A program made the translations under genes and the position numbers. From positions 105,102,001 to 105,166,000 of the forward strand of contig NC_134102.1 in NCBI RefSeq assembly GCF_000715075.1: a stretch of 64,000 nucleotides of DNA. Reading direction: 5' to 3'. Each line of letters begins with the position of its first letter. Position 1 is the first letter of the stretch. Positions 24,499-37,859 of the stretch are shown piece by piece. Origin of the DNA: Nicotiana tabacum. Lineage: Eukaryota > Streptophyta > Magnoliopsida > Solanales > Solanaceae. The notes under the pieces are model-generated. The model made no database searches. It saw nothing but the letters and a program-made list of their open reading frames with translations, and was not told where the DNA came from.

Positions 24499-25424
24499 TT
24501 TGATTTCTACGAATGTTCTTGAAGTGAAAGCAACAAGGTATAATAACTTTTAATGCCAATTGTCTTATGTTTCTTCTTGAAACAATTTATACATATCATT
24601 TTCTCTATTTTGGAATATATAATTAGCCTGGATATTTTGATGTTTTTCATGTATTATACTAAATAGTATAAGCATATTTGTTTGTTAGTTGCTAAGATTA
24701 AGTACTATACCAATATATATAATAGTATGTACAAATACTATTTTAAAATAAGCTTTACCAGATGATAATTTATATATTTGCTTCTCTGGAACTTGCGTCT
24801 CTCTCTTTTGAGAGTTATTTTTCTCTATTTAGAAAAAGAAATGCTAGCATAGAAATAAAATTAATTATATATATGACAGAATTAGGATAATAGCATAAAA
24901 ATTTGTTTCCATGAAGGGAACAAAGTTTTTTATTTTTTGGAGTAACTGTAGGAGCGAGGGAGGGAGAGAAATAAAAGAAGAGAAGAAGTAATTAAGTAAT
25001 TGTATTCCTAACCTTTGTTTAATTCTAACTTAACAGTTGGCTTTAAGAAGCAAAAGTCATTCTCTTAACCACTCTGCTAATTCATCATATATGTTCTTTG
25101 TGACGAAGGTCTTGATAGAAAGAGGAGAAGAGAAGAGAAGTTGCTAATCGTAAGGCACAATTTCATCCGATATATTCCTACTCAATTATCTATTACGCGA
25201 AAGTTTCCTTTTAAATTTACGATTGCAACAATAACAACCCAATGTAATCTCACAAATAGAGAAGGTAAAATTACGATAGCTCTATTTGGAATTTTTTTCT
25301 TCTTCCAAGAGAGATGATGCTTGCATATTAATTACTCTTTTCTTTTATTTCTTTAAGGATAGTTTCTTCTATCTTAACAATTTTTTCAAAAATATCATCC
25401 AACTGTAGATTAGCTGATGTTTTA

Positions 25425-25455
25425 GGACTGCGCGAAGCGCGAACAATTTTACTAG
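25425..25455 (+). other. Helitron 3' terminal hairpin and CTAG end
   Basis: GCGC-GAA-GCGC stem-loop, about 11 bases of AT-rich spacer, CTAG, then host T. This is the diagnostic part of the Helitron call. Confidence 0.7.
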
Positions 25456-26100
25456 TTTACTGATAAAGCAGTTTATATCTACCGGAATGCCCTTCTCCGT
25501 CCAAGGTTACTTTCACGTATTATGTTGTTAAATATTACTCTCATGTCCTATTCCTAGTCATTTTTTTGTTCACTTTATTTTCTTTGCTTGAATAAAATAA
25601 AACTATTCCATAGTTTAATTACCTTCCAAAAAAAAAACTAAACCTATTTACAAAGTAAATTTTGGTTTCTTTCTTAAATTTTGACAAAACATGCAAGTAT
25701 ATGTATTGAAATCATTTATAATCTGTTAGTTTAATTTAATTATTACTGCTTAATTGTTTTATACTAAATTTTCTGCTTTGGTGTACAACTCTTTTTTCAT
25801 TAATTATTGGTTTAGCATTTAGAAATCTTTTCGATTTTCTTTTTTGTGCAAGTAACAACTTCTTAGTAATAAAAAAATATTTAAATATCTTAGGGTTAAT
25901 AAAAAAAATTCAATTAGATAGAAAGTAGATAAATTTGTTGTACCTTTTTTTATTTTAACTTTGTAAAAATTTTAGAGTGTCAACTTTAAAATATTGAGAT
26001 TGTGTTAAGAATAAAAAGAAAAAAAAAGTTATCAAGTCGTGCTTGTCATAATCGACAACGCTTAAAATACTAGCTACCTTTATCATTTATTGAATCTCCT
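25456..26100. other. AT-rich spacer
   Basis: Homopolymer-rich, no open frame of note, no repeat boundary seen. It separates the Helitron end from the family C LTR. Confidence 0.5.
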
Positions 26101-28834
26101 TGTCACGATCTAATTTTCTTATAGGTCGTGATGACGCTCAACGTTGCCGTTACGCAAGCCAACAGTGAACTAGCCATGGATCTATTCTTTTAATATTTTA
26201 GAAATAGTTGATTTTTAATTATTAAATAAGTAAGAGGTGAGAAAATTTAATAAAATAAAGTGTGAACGATTTTACGAACAGGTATGGTGAAAGAAAATAC
26301 TCAAAATCATCAAGTATCTACTAGCAAAAATCTAAGATCTAGTGTAACAAGTATATGAGCTATTAGTTGAATATTCAAAACACTAAACTACTGTCTGAAT
26401 GGAGTAGACAGAAAATAAAAGCAAAAGAGAGACTCCGGGTGCTGCAGGATGGACTCGAAAAGCAGCTCACCACTAATTAAGTCTCGACGTATCAGGGGTG
26501 TGCGTCGGGATAACTACCAGATGCACCTGCCTCAGAACCTGCACGATTAGTGCAGAAGTGTAGCGTGAGTACATAAACAACATGTACCCAATAAGTATCT
26601 AGTCTAACCTCGAAGAAGTAGTGACGAGGGGTCAACTTCCACACTTACTATGGGCCAACAATAAAATACAGTAATTCTAAATAAGCATGGATTATGTAAA
26701 TAATAGATACAACTTAGTAACAAGCAGTGGATAATTATTCTTTCACTAATAATAAATTCCAAGTCAATTTCTGTCATTAAATAATTCTAACCGCTCAAGC
26801 AATAAAATGATATCAAGTATAATTAGGCTCTGAGAATTATCACGCACGATTTATGTCGAGGACGTGCGATCCGATCCAAAAATATATTGGGTGCACTACC
26901 GAGGGTCGAACGACACGAACCGTAGATGCATCTATTAACATGCCGAGGCGAACGGCCTGCTCCCATGAGAGTAGAGGAATTTACCTCGCTCGCGGGAATA
27001 CTTGCAACGCGAGTGAACATGGATTTATCAGAGTTATTATAAAATTCTTCAATTTTTCCCATACATAAGAAATCCAAATTGGAGACTTTAAATCGTAAAA
27101 TCCTTAATCTCAGCTCTATTTAAGACAATTAATATGCACAATCAACATAATACTTCAAACAAAGCATGATGTAAATCTAAGACTACCCGGACATCACATG
27201 AAATTTAGCTACGCACAGACTCTCGTCACCTAGTACGTACGTAGCTCCCCACACAAGTAATTCACAACAAATACACCTAAGGGGATGAGTTCCCTCTTAC
27301 AAGGTTAAGCAAGAGACTTACCTCGTTCTCAAGCTCACTCCCGATCCTCAAATATGCTTTAAATCCTCAACTCGGTGCCAAACAACCCGAAACTAGTCAA
27401 ATATTATATAAATTGATCAATATGTGTCCAAAAGTTCATAATTTAACTATTAGAGTAATTACCCAACCCAAATTGAAAGATTCCAAAAATTCATCTTCGG
27501 GCCCACGTGCCCGGATTCCGAAAATATTCGAAGATAAATGTTATCCATAATCTCACAAACTCAAATATATAGTTTTCACCCAATTCCATAATCATTTTCA
27601 TGGTTAAACCTTAATTTTATCAAAACCTAGATTTTTTATCTAAACCAAACAATTTTATAATTTTTCATGTTAAAATCTACCCATAATCTATGTATTTAAC
27701 TTACATTGGATAGAAATTACTTACCTCCAATAGCTAGGTGAAAACCCTCTCTCTAAGAGCTCCAAAATTGCCCAAGGATTGCAATAAATGAACCCAAAAT
27801 GGTCTAAGCCCCGACTTAAATGAAGCTTCTGCCTCCAGCGATTTTCGCTTCTGCGGTCCTAGGGCCGCAACTGCGGCGCCGCACCTACGGAAAAGCCATC
27901 ACAGGTGCGGTTCTAGCCCAGGATGGCAGACTCTGCTTCTGTGGAAGGCTCCCGCTTCTGCGGAGGGTGGAGTATATCTGCGGCCCTATCACACCTGCGG
28001 ACCTCTCATTGCAGAAGCGAGGCCGATTCTGCGCATGCTCCTCCACTTCTGCGGATGACTAGTCAAATTCCCAAAGCCACTTCTACGGCCAAGAGCTTGC
28101 ACCTATGGCCAAAAGCTCGCAGGTGCGGGCACACCAGAAGCCCCCTTTAAGCTCTAACTCGATCCGTGCAACGTCCGAGTAGCACCCGAGGCCCCCGAAG
28201 TCTCGTCCAAACATACCAAAAAGTTTGTAAACATGAGACGGACTCGCTCGAACCATCGGAACATGGAAAACAACACCAAAACTAAGAATCTCACCCCAAA
28301 CCAAATCGAATCAACTTATGAACTTCAAGTTCTTCCAACTTGCTCTGAGCGCACCGAATCATACTTAAACTACTCCGAATGATACCGAAATTTGTGTGCA
28401 AGTCTTAAATCATCATACGGAACTATTCCCGGGCTTGAAATCTCAAACGAATCTCAATAATACCAAAACCTACTTCAAACCAAATTTAAAGAACTTTAAA
28501 ACCTTCAATAAGCCAACTTTCAACTTTAGGTGCCGAAACGCTCCCCGTCACCCAAAACTCTCTCTGAACACACGCCCAAGTCCAAAATCATCATACGAAC
28601 CTGTTGGGACCGCTAAATACCGGTTTCAAGGTCATTTACTAGAAATATTGACCCAAGTCAAACTTAGTTTTTAAAGCCAATACTAAGGAACTAAGTGTTC
28701 CGATTTCAACTTGAACCCTTCCAAATCCCGAACTAACCATCCCTGCAAGTCATAAAACAGTAAAAGCACATACGGGGAGTATTATTTAGGGGAACCAGGA
28801 TCTTGAAAGCAAAATGACTAGTCGGGTCGTTACA
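26101..28834 (-). mobile_element. 3' LTR of family C chromovirus
   Basis: Plus strand TGTCACGATC..GGGTCGTTACA (2734 bp). On the minus strand it begins TGTAACGACCCGAC right after the polypurine tract (28851-28835). Internal landmarks in transcription order are the GC motif array (28135-27830), GTAAGT at 27724, a second GTAAGT at 27321 and an acceptor-like TCGTGCAG ending at 26539. It matches the split 5' LTR at 33781-34640 plus 45906-46810. Confidence 0.86.
27830..28135 (-). repeat. CTTCTGCGG/CGCAGGTGCGG motif array in family C LTR
   Basis: Dispersed GCTTCTGCGG, GCCGCA(C/A)CTGCGG and CGCAGGTGCGG motifs. A related array is truncated in the 5' LTR at about 46745-46810. Confidence 0.75.
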
Positions 28835-28851
28835 TTCTTGACCTCTTAAAC
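28835..28851 (-). other. Polypurine tract of family C
   Basis: Minus-strand GTTTAAGAGGTCAAGAA directly before the 3' LTR start TGTAACG. Confidence 0.65.
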
Positions 28852-28869
28852 AAATGTTCATCCTCGAAC

Positions 28870-30272
28870 GGGTCTAGAATCATACCCGGAGTGCTGAATA
28901 AGTGTGGATATCTGCTCTGCATGTCCTCCTTGGCCTCCCAAGTCGCCTCCTCGACTGGTTAGCCCCTCCACTGAAATTGTACCGCATTAATCTTCTTGGA
29001 CTTTAACTGGCGAACCTGCATGTCGACAATAGAAATTGGCTCCTCCTCATAACACAGGCTCTCATCTAACCGAACCGTGCAGAAGTCTAACGCATTCGAC
29101 CTGTCGGCATGATATCTACAAAGCATAGACACGTGGAAAACCGGATGAACTCCAGATAGACTAGGAGGCAAAGCAAGCTCATAAGAAACCTCCCCAACTC
29201 GTCTCAACACCTCAAATGGACCTATGAACCTTGGGCTCAACTTGCTCTTCTTCACGAACCTCATAATCCCCTTCATCGGCGAGAATTTAAAGAGAACCTT
29301 CTCGCCCACCATAAATAATAAATCACGCGCCTTCTGATCCGTCTAACTCTTCTGTCTGGACTGTGCTGTGCGAAGTCGCTCCTGAATCAACTTTACCTTT
29401 TCCAAGGCATCCTTCACTAAATCAGTATCATATAACTTAGCCTCGTCGGGCTCAAACCATCCGATGGGTGAACGACATCGCTGACCATATAAAGCCACAA
29501 ATGGAGCCATCTCGATACTGGACTGATAATTGTTGTTGTAAGCAAACTCGGCCAAAGGCAAGAATCGATCCCACTGCCCTCTGAAGTCAATCACATATGC
29601 TCCGAGCATATCCTCCAAGATCTAATATGTCCGCTCCGTCTGCCCAGCTGTCTACGGATGAAAGGCTGTGATGAGCTCTACTCGGGTCCCCAACACACTC
29701 TGTACTGCCCTCCAGAAATACGAAGTAAACTGAGGGACTCTATCTGATATAATGGAGACAGGCACACCGTGCAACCGAACAATCTCCTAAATGTAAATCT
29801 AGGCCAATATCTCTAAAGATAACGTGGTCACTACCAGAATGAAGTGTGCCGACTTAGTCAACCTATCAAAAATGACTCAAACAGCATCAAAATTTCGCAA
29901 GGTCCATGATAACCCAACTACGAAATCCATAGTAATGCGCTCTTATTTCTACTCAGGTATAACCATCTGTTGGAGTAGGACACCTGGCCTCTGGTGATCG
30001 TACTTAACCATCTAGCAATTAAGGCACCTCGCTACATACTCAACTATGTCTTTCTTCATCCGCCGCCACCAATAAAGTTGTCTCAGGTCACGATACATCT
30101 TTGTAGCACCTGGATAAATAGAATACCGAGAAATGTGTGCCTCATCTGGAATCTTTTTCCTCAATCCATCAATATTAGGGACACATAGACGACTCTGGAG
30201 TGGCAGAACACCATCCTTACTGATAGTAACCTCTTTGGCACTACCCTGTAGTATCGTCTCTCTAATATCCAA
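28870..30272 (-). pseudogene. Family C integrase with chromodomain-like tail, broken
   Basis: Integrase would insert the cDNA. The zinc-binding part (30272-30012) has the first His and the CLNC pair, but the second His position reads Tyr (SIYPG). The core then continues in the same frame with many stops: first Asp in MDFVVGL, second in SDRVPQFTS, Glu in GQTERT. Segments 29618-29343 and 29312-28959 carry the C-terminal domain ([25 protein letters not shown]). After a stop comes a chromodomain-like end (PVEEATWEAKEDMQ, RYPHLF). Several stops are TAG where relatives have Gln or Trp. Confidence 0.75.
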
Positions 30273-30384
30273 TAAGTGTGGATCGTCGTACTAGCGAGCC
30301 TTGATCTGCTCGAATAGTAAAAACTGGGTAACGACGCATGCAAGAACTCGACTGATCTTTGAAATATCCAACCTCACAATTTTT

Positions 30385-31470
30385 TTAGCTAAGGACTGAA
30401 TGTCTAAAGCTAGTGGCCTCCTCTACTGAAATGAATGCCAAACTACCCATACTCTCTGCCTTTCTTCTCAAGGCATCCACAACTACATTCGCCTTGCCCG
30501 GATGATAAAGGATGGTAATATCATAGTCTTTTAGTAACTCAAGCCACCTGTGTTGCCTCAAACTGAGATCCCTCTGCTTGAACAAATGCTGCAAGCTACG
30601 ATACCTCCAGATCTTAAGAGTATGAACAATCGCGACCAACTCCAAATCATGTACGGGGTAATTCTTCTCGTGGGGCTTCAGCCGACGTGACGCATATACA
30701 ATAACTCACCCCTCTTGCATCAATACACAATCCAAACCAATATGTGAAGTGTCACAATACACAGTATACATCCCTGAACCGAAAGGAAAGACTAACACTG
30801 GTGCTGAAGTCAATGCGGTCTTAAGCTTCTAAAAGCTCGCCTCACAATCATTGGACAATCGAAATGGAGCACCCATCTGGGTCAATCTAGTCAAAGGTGA
30901 TGCAATAAATGAGAAGCCCTCCATAAACCGGCGATAATAGTCTGCTAACCCCAAGAAGCTCCTGATCTCAGTCGATATAGTAGGACGAGGTCAACTCTGA
31001 ACTGCCTCGATCTTCTTGGGATCTACCTTAATACCCTTGCCTGATACAACATGTCCCAAGAATGCCACAGAATCTAACGAGAACTCACACTTGGAGAACT
31101 TAGCATATAGCTTCTATTCCCGCAAGGTCTGAAGCACCACTCTCAAATGTTGCTCATGCTCCTCCATGCTACGAGAGTAGATCAAAATGTCATCAATGAA
31201 GACAATGACAAATGAATCAATATATGGCCTGAAAACCCGATTCATAAAATCCATAAACGTCGCCAGGGCGTTAGTCAACCCAAAGGACATCACTAGAAAC
31301 TCATAATGGCCATATCTAGTCCGAAAAGACGTCTTAGGAACATCTGAATCTCGAATCTTCAACTTATAGTACCTCGATCTCAAGTCTATCTTAGAGAATA
31401 CCCTAGCACCCTGCAACTGGTCAAATAAATCATCAAGATGCACCCCAAGGAAACACACTCGGTCTGACAA
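30385..31470 (-). pseudogene. Family C reverse transcriptase and RNase H, with internal deletions
   Basis: The RT palm is recognisable (31470-31114: [32 protein letters not shown], catalytic FIDDILIYS). Just upstream, SVFPWG joins almost directly to HLDDLFDQ. Compared with family D, this removes about 37 residues, including the [13 protein letters not shown] part of the fingers, and shifts the frame. RNase H (30645-30385) runs from KIWR straight to RSLQHLF and so lacks the short stretch holding the TDH catalytic aspartate. Both enzymes would be inactive. Confidence 0.78.
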
Positions 31471-31495
31471 ACCCCTTTGCTAGCAACTCCTCAAG

Positions 31496-32219
31496 TTATT
31501 CTTTTAATTCCTTCAACTCTTTCGGAGTCATGCAGTATGGTGGAATAGATATAGGTTGGGTACCTGGACCCAAATCAATACAGAAGTCGATATCACAATC
31601 TAGTGGAATGCTTGGAAGATCAGAAGGAAACACATCGAAGAACTCCCGGACCACGGGCACTGAATCAATCGCCGGGGTCTCTATAGTAGTATCTCGAAAA
31701 TAAGCTAGATAATTCAAACACCCCTTCTCGACCATGTGCCGAGCCTTCAGAAAAGAGATAACCCGACTAGATGTACCGACAGACGAACCCTTCCACTCCA
31801 ATCTAGGAAACTCTAGCATCACCAAGGCAACAGTCTTGGCATGGCAATAAAGGATGGCGTGATATGGAGACAACCAATCCATGCCCAAGATGACCTCAAT
31901 GTCGGTCATAACCACAGAAGGTAACAATGCAGGACCGGTAGATCTAATCCACAATAACAGAATCGCCCACTGGAGTGGACACATAAATAAGAGTACCCAA
32001 GGACTCACGAGTAACACCCAGGAAATGAGCAAACAAAGATGAAACATGCGAATATGTAGAATCTAGGTCAAATATTACTAAAGCATCCCCACCACAGACA
32101 GAAATAATACATGTGATCACTGCATCTGGTCTCGCCGGAAAAGTATAGAACCTAGCTGGATCGCTACATGACTGGCCTCCACCTGTCTGACATCCACCTC
32201 TAGGACGACCCCTACCCAC
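31496..32219 (-). pseudogene. Family C protease and RT N-terminus, broken
   Basis: Minus-strand frames 32219-31944 and 32047-31496 cover the aspartic protease and the linker to RT. The active-site loop reads FDLDST, where relatives have a Gly before Ser (family D has FDLGS). A later segment shows ILGMDWLSPYHAILYCHAKT. The linker continues through PVVREFFDVFPSDLPSIP to PKELKELKE and then a stop. A frameshift separates the two frames. Confidence 0.72.
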
Positions 32220-32299
32220 CTGCCCTCCGCCTCTGGGCGGCCGGACGGCTGGTGCGACAACTGGTGCTGTAACTTAAGCCGATGACCCTGTTGTACTGC

Positions 32300-33588
32300 C
32301 TTGTCTTAAAATCTGGGACAAAACCTCTGCATGTGTCCCGGATCCCCGCACTCATAACGACCCCTCAGAACGGAGGACTGCTGACATGAAGTCTGACCCC
32401 GATGGCCTGAATACCCACTGGAGGAACCCTGCCTAGCTGGTGGCCAGTAAGAACACTCTGCATGGCGCTGAAATAAAACCGCACTGGAGCACTCCGAGGA
32501 GGCGGTGGTGCTGGATATGTGGGCCTGCTAGACTGAAACCTGACCCCTGACCCTAGCCAGGGCACCACTGAACTCTCCGGAATATCGAAACTGCTTATCC
32601 CTTGTCGCATGCTCTCGACTCTACTGACAGACACCCTCGATCCTCCGAGCAATCTCCACAACTAGCTCGTAAGAAGTCTACATCTCCACCTCTCGGGCCA
32701 TAGTGGCCCGAATACCAAAGTGTACTTTTTCTACATCGGTAGGAAGTATCATAAGTGTATGGCGAGACAACTCAGAGAATCTCGCCTCATAGTCGGTCAT
32801 CGACATCTGACCCTGCTGGAGCTGCTTGAACTGAATCCGCAACTCTTCCCTCTGAGAGGTTGGAATATATTTGTCCAAGAATAGGCGTGTGAAATGATCC
32901 CAAGTCATGGGAGGATAACCTGCTAGTCTGCCAAGAAGATAGGACTGCAACCATCTACGGGCCCTACCCTTCAGCTGAAAGATGGTAAAGTTCACCCCGT
33001 GGGACTCCAATATACTCATGGTGTGCAGTCTGTCCCTGCACCGATCAATAAAGTCTTGGGGTCCTCATGTCGCTCACCTCCAAAGATAGAAGGATGCAGA
33101 CTAGTCCATATGTCTAATAGTTTCTGTGAATCGTCAGCCGCAATTGGTCTGGGCTCAGGTATAGCTGCTGTAACTAGCTGAGCTCCACCCACAGGTAGTA
33201 CACCCAGAGTTTGATACACGGTAGTTGCATGCTCTGGAGACTGAGCGGTAGGGGTCTGTGCTCCCCCTCTCGCTTGATATGTGCCTGGGTCTGCTGGAAA
33301 TAAACTAGCCTGAGTCATAGATTCCATGAACCGCAGCATACGGCCCATGACCTCCTAGAATCTTGGCGCGGACATGAAATCCGCTGGGACTAGCTCCACT
33401 GCAGGCACCTCGCCTTGCTCCTCAATAATAGGATCCTCTACTGGATCCGCAGGTGGCATATCTGGGGCAACTCTAGGATGCCCTCGTCATCTACCACGAG
33501 TTGGATCCCTCCTTCGTCCTCTGCCTCTAGCGACATGGGGAACAGCTCATCCATGATCGGGTATATCCACCGCACGCGTACTCACCAT
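32300..33588 (-). pseudogene. Family C gag, broken
   Basis: Starts at ATG 33588 (MVSTRAVDIPDHG, then a stop), about 190 bp inside the 5' LTR end. The main retrotrans-gag domain is at 33019-32678 (KGRARRWLQSYLLGR, MTWDHFTRLFLDKY, QQGQMSMTDYEARF). A zinc knuckle at about 32345-32301 reads RYECGDPGHMQRFCP, so its first Cys is Arg. Several stops lie between the segments. Confidence 0.75.
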
Positions 33589-33765
33589 TTGTGAGAGAAT
33601 AAGAGAAAGATACTAAGCATAACATCAATTGCACGATCGGAGATGAAGAAAGAGTAGTTTCCTAACACCCTATAGCCTCTCGAAGATAAGTACGGGCGTC
33701 TCCGCATTGATCCGCAAGACTCTATTAGGCCTGCTTATAACTTGTGAGACCTACGTGAACCTAGT

Positions 33766-33777
33766 GCTCTGATACTA
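33766..33777 (-). other. Primer-binding site of family C
   Basis: Minus-strand TAGTATCAGAGC, one change from the TGGTATCAGAGC initiator tRNA-Met site, a few bases inside the 5' LTR end. Confidence 0.7.
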
Positions 33778-33780
33778 TAT

Positions 33781-34640
33781 TGTCACGACCCAATTTATCT
33801 ATTGGTCGTGATGACTCCCAACGTCACCGTTAGGCAAGCCAACAATGAACTAGCCATGGATCAATTCTTTTAACATTTTAGAAATAGTTGATTTTTAATT
33901 ATTAAATAAGTAAAAGGTGAGAAAATTTAATACAATAAAGTGTGAACGATTTTACGAACAGGAATGGTGAAAGAAAATACTCAAAATTATCAAGTGTCTA
34001 CTAGCAAAATTTCATGACCTGATATCACAAGTGTATGAGCTATTAGTAGAATATTCAAAACACTAAACTACTGTCTGAATGGAGTAGACAAAAAATAAAA
34101 GCAAAAGAGAGACTCCAGGTGTTGCAGGATGGACTCGAAAAGCAGCTCACCACTAATTAAGTCTCGACGTATCAGGGGTGTGCATCGGGATAACTACCAG
34201 ATGCACCTTCCTCGAAACCTGCACGATTAGTGTAGAAGTATAGCGTGAGTAAATAAACAACATGTACCCAGTAAGTATCTAGTCTAACCTCGAAGAAGTA
34301 GTGACGAGGGGTCGACTTCGACACTTACTATGGGCCAACAATAAAATACAATATTTCTAAATAAGCATGGATTATGTAAATAATAGATACAACTCAGTAA
34401 CAAACAGTGGATAATTATTCTTTCACTAATAATAAATTTCAAGTCAATTTATGTCATTAAATAATTCTAACCGCTCAAGCAATAAAATGATATCAAGTAT
34501 AATTAGGCTCCGAGTACTATCACGCACAATTTATGCTGAGGACGTACTTCCCGATCCAAAAATATACTTTGTGCACTGTCGAGGATTGAACGACACGAAC
34601 CATAGATGCATTTATTAACCTGCTGAGCTGAATGGCACGC
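33781..34640 (-). mobile_element. 5' LTR of family C, inner portion (split by element D)
   Basis: Matches 26101-26960 in order with scattered differences. It stops at 34640, exactly where the family D LTR begins; the continuation resumes at 45906. Confidence 0.85.
34636..34640. repeat. Target-site duplication of element D, left (CACGC)
   Basis: CACGC directly before the D element; its partner is CCCGC at 45906-45910, with one mismatch. The unsplit C LTR reads CCTGC at the matching place (around 26958). Confidence 0.72.
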
Positions 34641-35259
34641 TGTCACGACCCAAAATTCCCACCTTCGGACCGTGATGGCACCTAACATTTCACTTGCTAG
34701 GCAAGACAATGTTAGAATAATATTAACCAATTTTTAAACAATCTTTAAATTACTAATAATCAAAGAAACAAATGCGGAAGAAAAGTTTGAATATAGTAAA
34801 ATAATCCATAAAACGACGGTGTCTAAATACCATCCCAGAATTAGTGTCACAAGTACACGAGCTTCTAGAATAAATACAAATAAAGGTCTGAATAAATAAA
34901 GCTGTCTCGAAATAAACACACAGCTAAAGTAAAATAGACAGGGACTTCAGAACTGCGGACGCCATGCAGTTATACCACAAGTCTCCTCTAGTAGCTGAAA
35001 TCCGAACAAGTCTATAGTGTATTGCTGGGACCAACTCCAAAATCTGCACAAGAAGTGCAGAGTGTAGTATCAGTACAACCGACTCCATATACTGGTAAGT
35101 GCTGAGCCTAACCTTAACGAAGTAGTGACGAGGCTAAGGCGGGTCACTTACATTAACATGTACGCAATATTAGTAACAACAACAATAATAGAAATAAATC
35201 AGGTAATTCATTTATAATAATTGAAGCCAACTCAGCACTCATAACCAATTGTCATTTCC

Positions 35260-35800
<541 letters not shown>

Positions 35801-36779
35801 TTACCAATTTTTATAGAAGAATTTCCCCAATAAATGCAACAGTTAATATAAAATTATAAGACAACAAGCATACAATAATTATGATTTAATTACGAAACAA
35901 ACAAAGGCAACTAGCAAATTATTATAGAAATCATAGAGCAAATATGCAGTTTAATATTTAATATGCTAAATGTCAAATAACAATTAAGGCACATAATCCA
36001 AATAGCATGTAACAATTAATGCAGGAATTCAAGAATTAATAGCTGACAAAGAATAGGAGAGAAATAATTATTATGACAGTTAATTCATAATTTAAAACAA
36101 TTTATGATTTTTCAAGTATATACACAAACAATTAATTTGATGACGTATAGACACTCGTCACCTCGCCTATACGTCGTTAACATGCATTTCACATAACAAA
36201 TAATTTAAGGGTTCTATTTACTCAAATCAAGGTTAACCACGACACTTACCTCGCTTTGCAATTTTCAATCAATTATTCAACCACAGCTTTTCCTTTTAAA
36301 TTTGTCTCCGAAAGCTTCAAATCTATTCATAAACAATTCAATATACTCAATACGAATCATAGGAATTAATTCCATATGAATTTATAAATTTTTCGGATAA
36401 AAATCCAAAATTTATTAAAATATTCGGCAGTGGGACCCATGTCTCAAATCTCGAAAAAACTTACGAAATCCGAACACCCATTCCGAGACGAGTCCAACCA
36501 TACAGAAATTATCCAATTCCGATGTCAAATGGACCTTCAACTATAAATTTTTCATTTTTGGAAAGTTTTACAAAAATTCTAATTTCTTCCATCTAAATCC
36601 GAAATAAATATTGAATATAGGCTTAGATTTATGAAATACAATCACTATATGATAAAGAACACTTACCCAGTTCAAAATCGTAAAAAATGCCTTTGAAATC
36701 GCCCCTAAGCCGAGTTATAATTGAGGGTATTTGAAAAATGGGAAAAATCTCATTTTGGTTCTGTTTTAAGTCACAAGGG

Positions 36780-37115
36780 TCGGGCCTTCTTCGCGTTCGC
36801 GAAGGGCCTGTCGCGTTCGCGAAGGGCCTGTCGCATTCGCGATGAGTAGCAGCCTGTGGCTTTCGCGTTCGCGAGTCCTCTTTCGCATTCGCGAAGGCTT
36901 TTTCCGCCCTGGCTATCGCGTTCGCATGCCAGTGCTCGCGTTCACGTATAAGGACAACTGACCCCTCCCCCAGGCCTCTAAAGCTTCGTGTTCGCATTGA
37001 GCTGGTCGCGTTCGCGAAGGGTAAAGTCCACATAGCTTCACGTTCGCGGTCCAATCTTCGCGTTCGTGAAAAAGGAAAATTCGGCCAGCTGAGTTTGCTC
37101 TTCGCGAACGCGATG
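36780..37115 (-). repeat. TTCGCGTTCGCGAAGG palindromic array in family D 3' LTR
   Basis: Around a dozen TCGCGTTCGCGAA, TTCGCATTCGCGA and CGCGAACGCGA motifs. Family D counterpart of the other GC-rich arrays. Confidence 0.8.
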
Positions 37116-37833
37116 AAGGAAATACCAGAAGCCTAAAGTCTACAAAAAAACCAGATTTCCTAAGTCCAAAATTATCCCATAGCCTATCCGAAACTCACCC
37201 GAGCCCTCGGGGATCCAAACCAATCATGCACACTAGTTCTAAAACATCATACTAACTTACTCACGCGATCAAATCGCCAAAATAACACCTACAATTACGA
37301 ATCTACGTTTTCAAGAAAACTTTAAAACTTATATTTTTACAACTGGACGTCCAAATCACGTCAAATCAACTCTGATTCTCACCAAATTCGGCAGACACAT
37401 CATAAATATTATAGTGGATCTATACCGAGCACCGGAACCAAAATACGGACCCGCTGTCAATAAATCTAACATCAGTAAATTCTTAAAAATCATTAAGCTT
37501 TGAAGCTTTTAATTCTTCATCAAAATTCCATATCTCGAGCTAGGGACCTCGGAATTCGATTCCGGGCATACGCCCAAGCCCCAAATCATGATGCGGACCT
37601 ACCGGAATTGTCAAAACACTGATCCGGGTCCATTTGCTAAAAATGTTGACTAAAGTCAACTCGGTTGAGTTTTAAAGCTCTATTTCATATTTTAATCCAT
37701 TTTTCACATAAAAACTTTCCGGAAAATTTTTTGGACTGCGCATGCAAGTCGAGGAATGAAAAATTATGCTTTTCGAGGTCTTAGAATACAGAATTATTTA
37801 TTAAATTTAAATATGATATTTTGGGTCATCACA

Positions 37834-37850
37834 TTCTCTACCTCTAAAAC
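37834..37850 (-). other. Polypurine tract of family D
   Basis: Minus-strand GTTTTAGAGGTAGAGAA directly before the LTR start TGTGATG. Confidence 0.65.
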
Positions 37851-37859
37851 AAACGTTCG

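Larger units (their letters stand above)
22795..25455 (+). mobile_element. Putative non-autonomous Helitron
   Basis: The 3' end shows CTGCGCGAAGCGCGAAC, a hairpin with GCGC stem, then AATTTTA and CTAG (25452-25455) followed by T: the Helitron terminal hairpin plus CTRR, inserted before T. The 5' end is TCTATATCTATATATAAT preceded by A (22795; 22801 is an alternative). No Rep/helicase frame lies inside. The content is T-rich noncoding sequence plus one nested MITE. Confidence 0.65.
28835..33780 (-). mobile_element. Family C chromovirus internal region
   Basis: About 4.9 kb on the minus strand, in the order primer-binding site, gag, protease, RT, RNase H, integrase, chromodomain-like C-terminus, polypurine tract. 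This is the Ty3/Gypsy order, and the residues resemble the Tekay/Del clade. Every enzyme is broken by stops or deletions, so the copy cannot be autonomous. Confidence 0.85.

Noticed and set aside
36629..37054. 141-codon minus-strand ORF
   Set aside because: Runs through the TTCGCG motif array of the family D LTR; repeat-driven.
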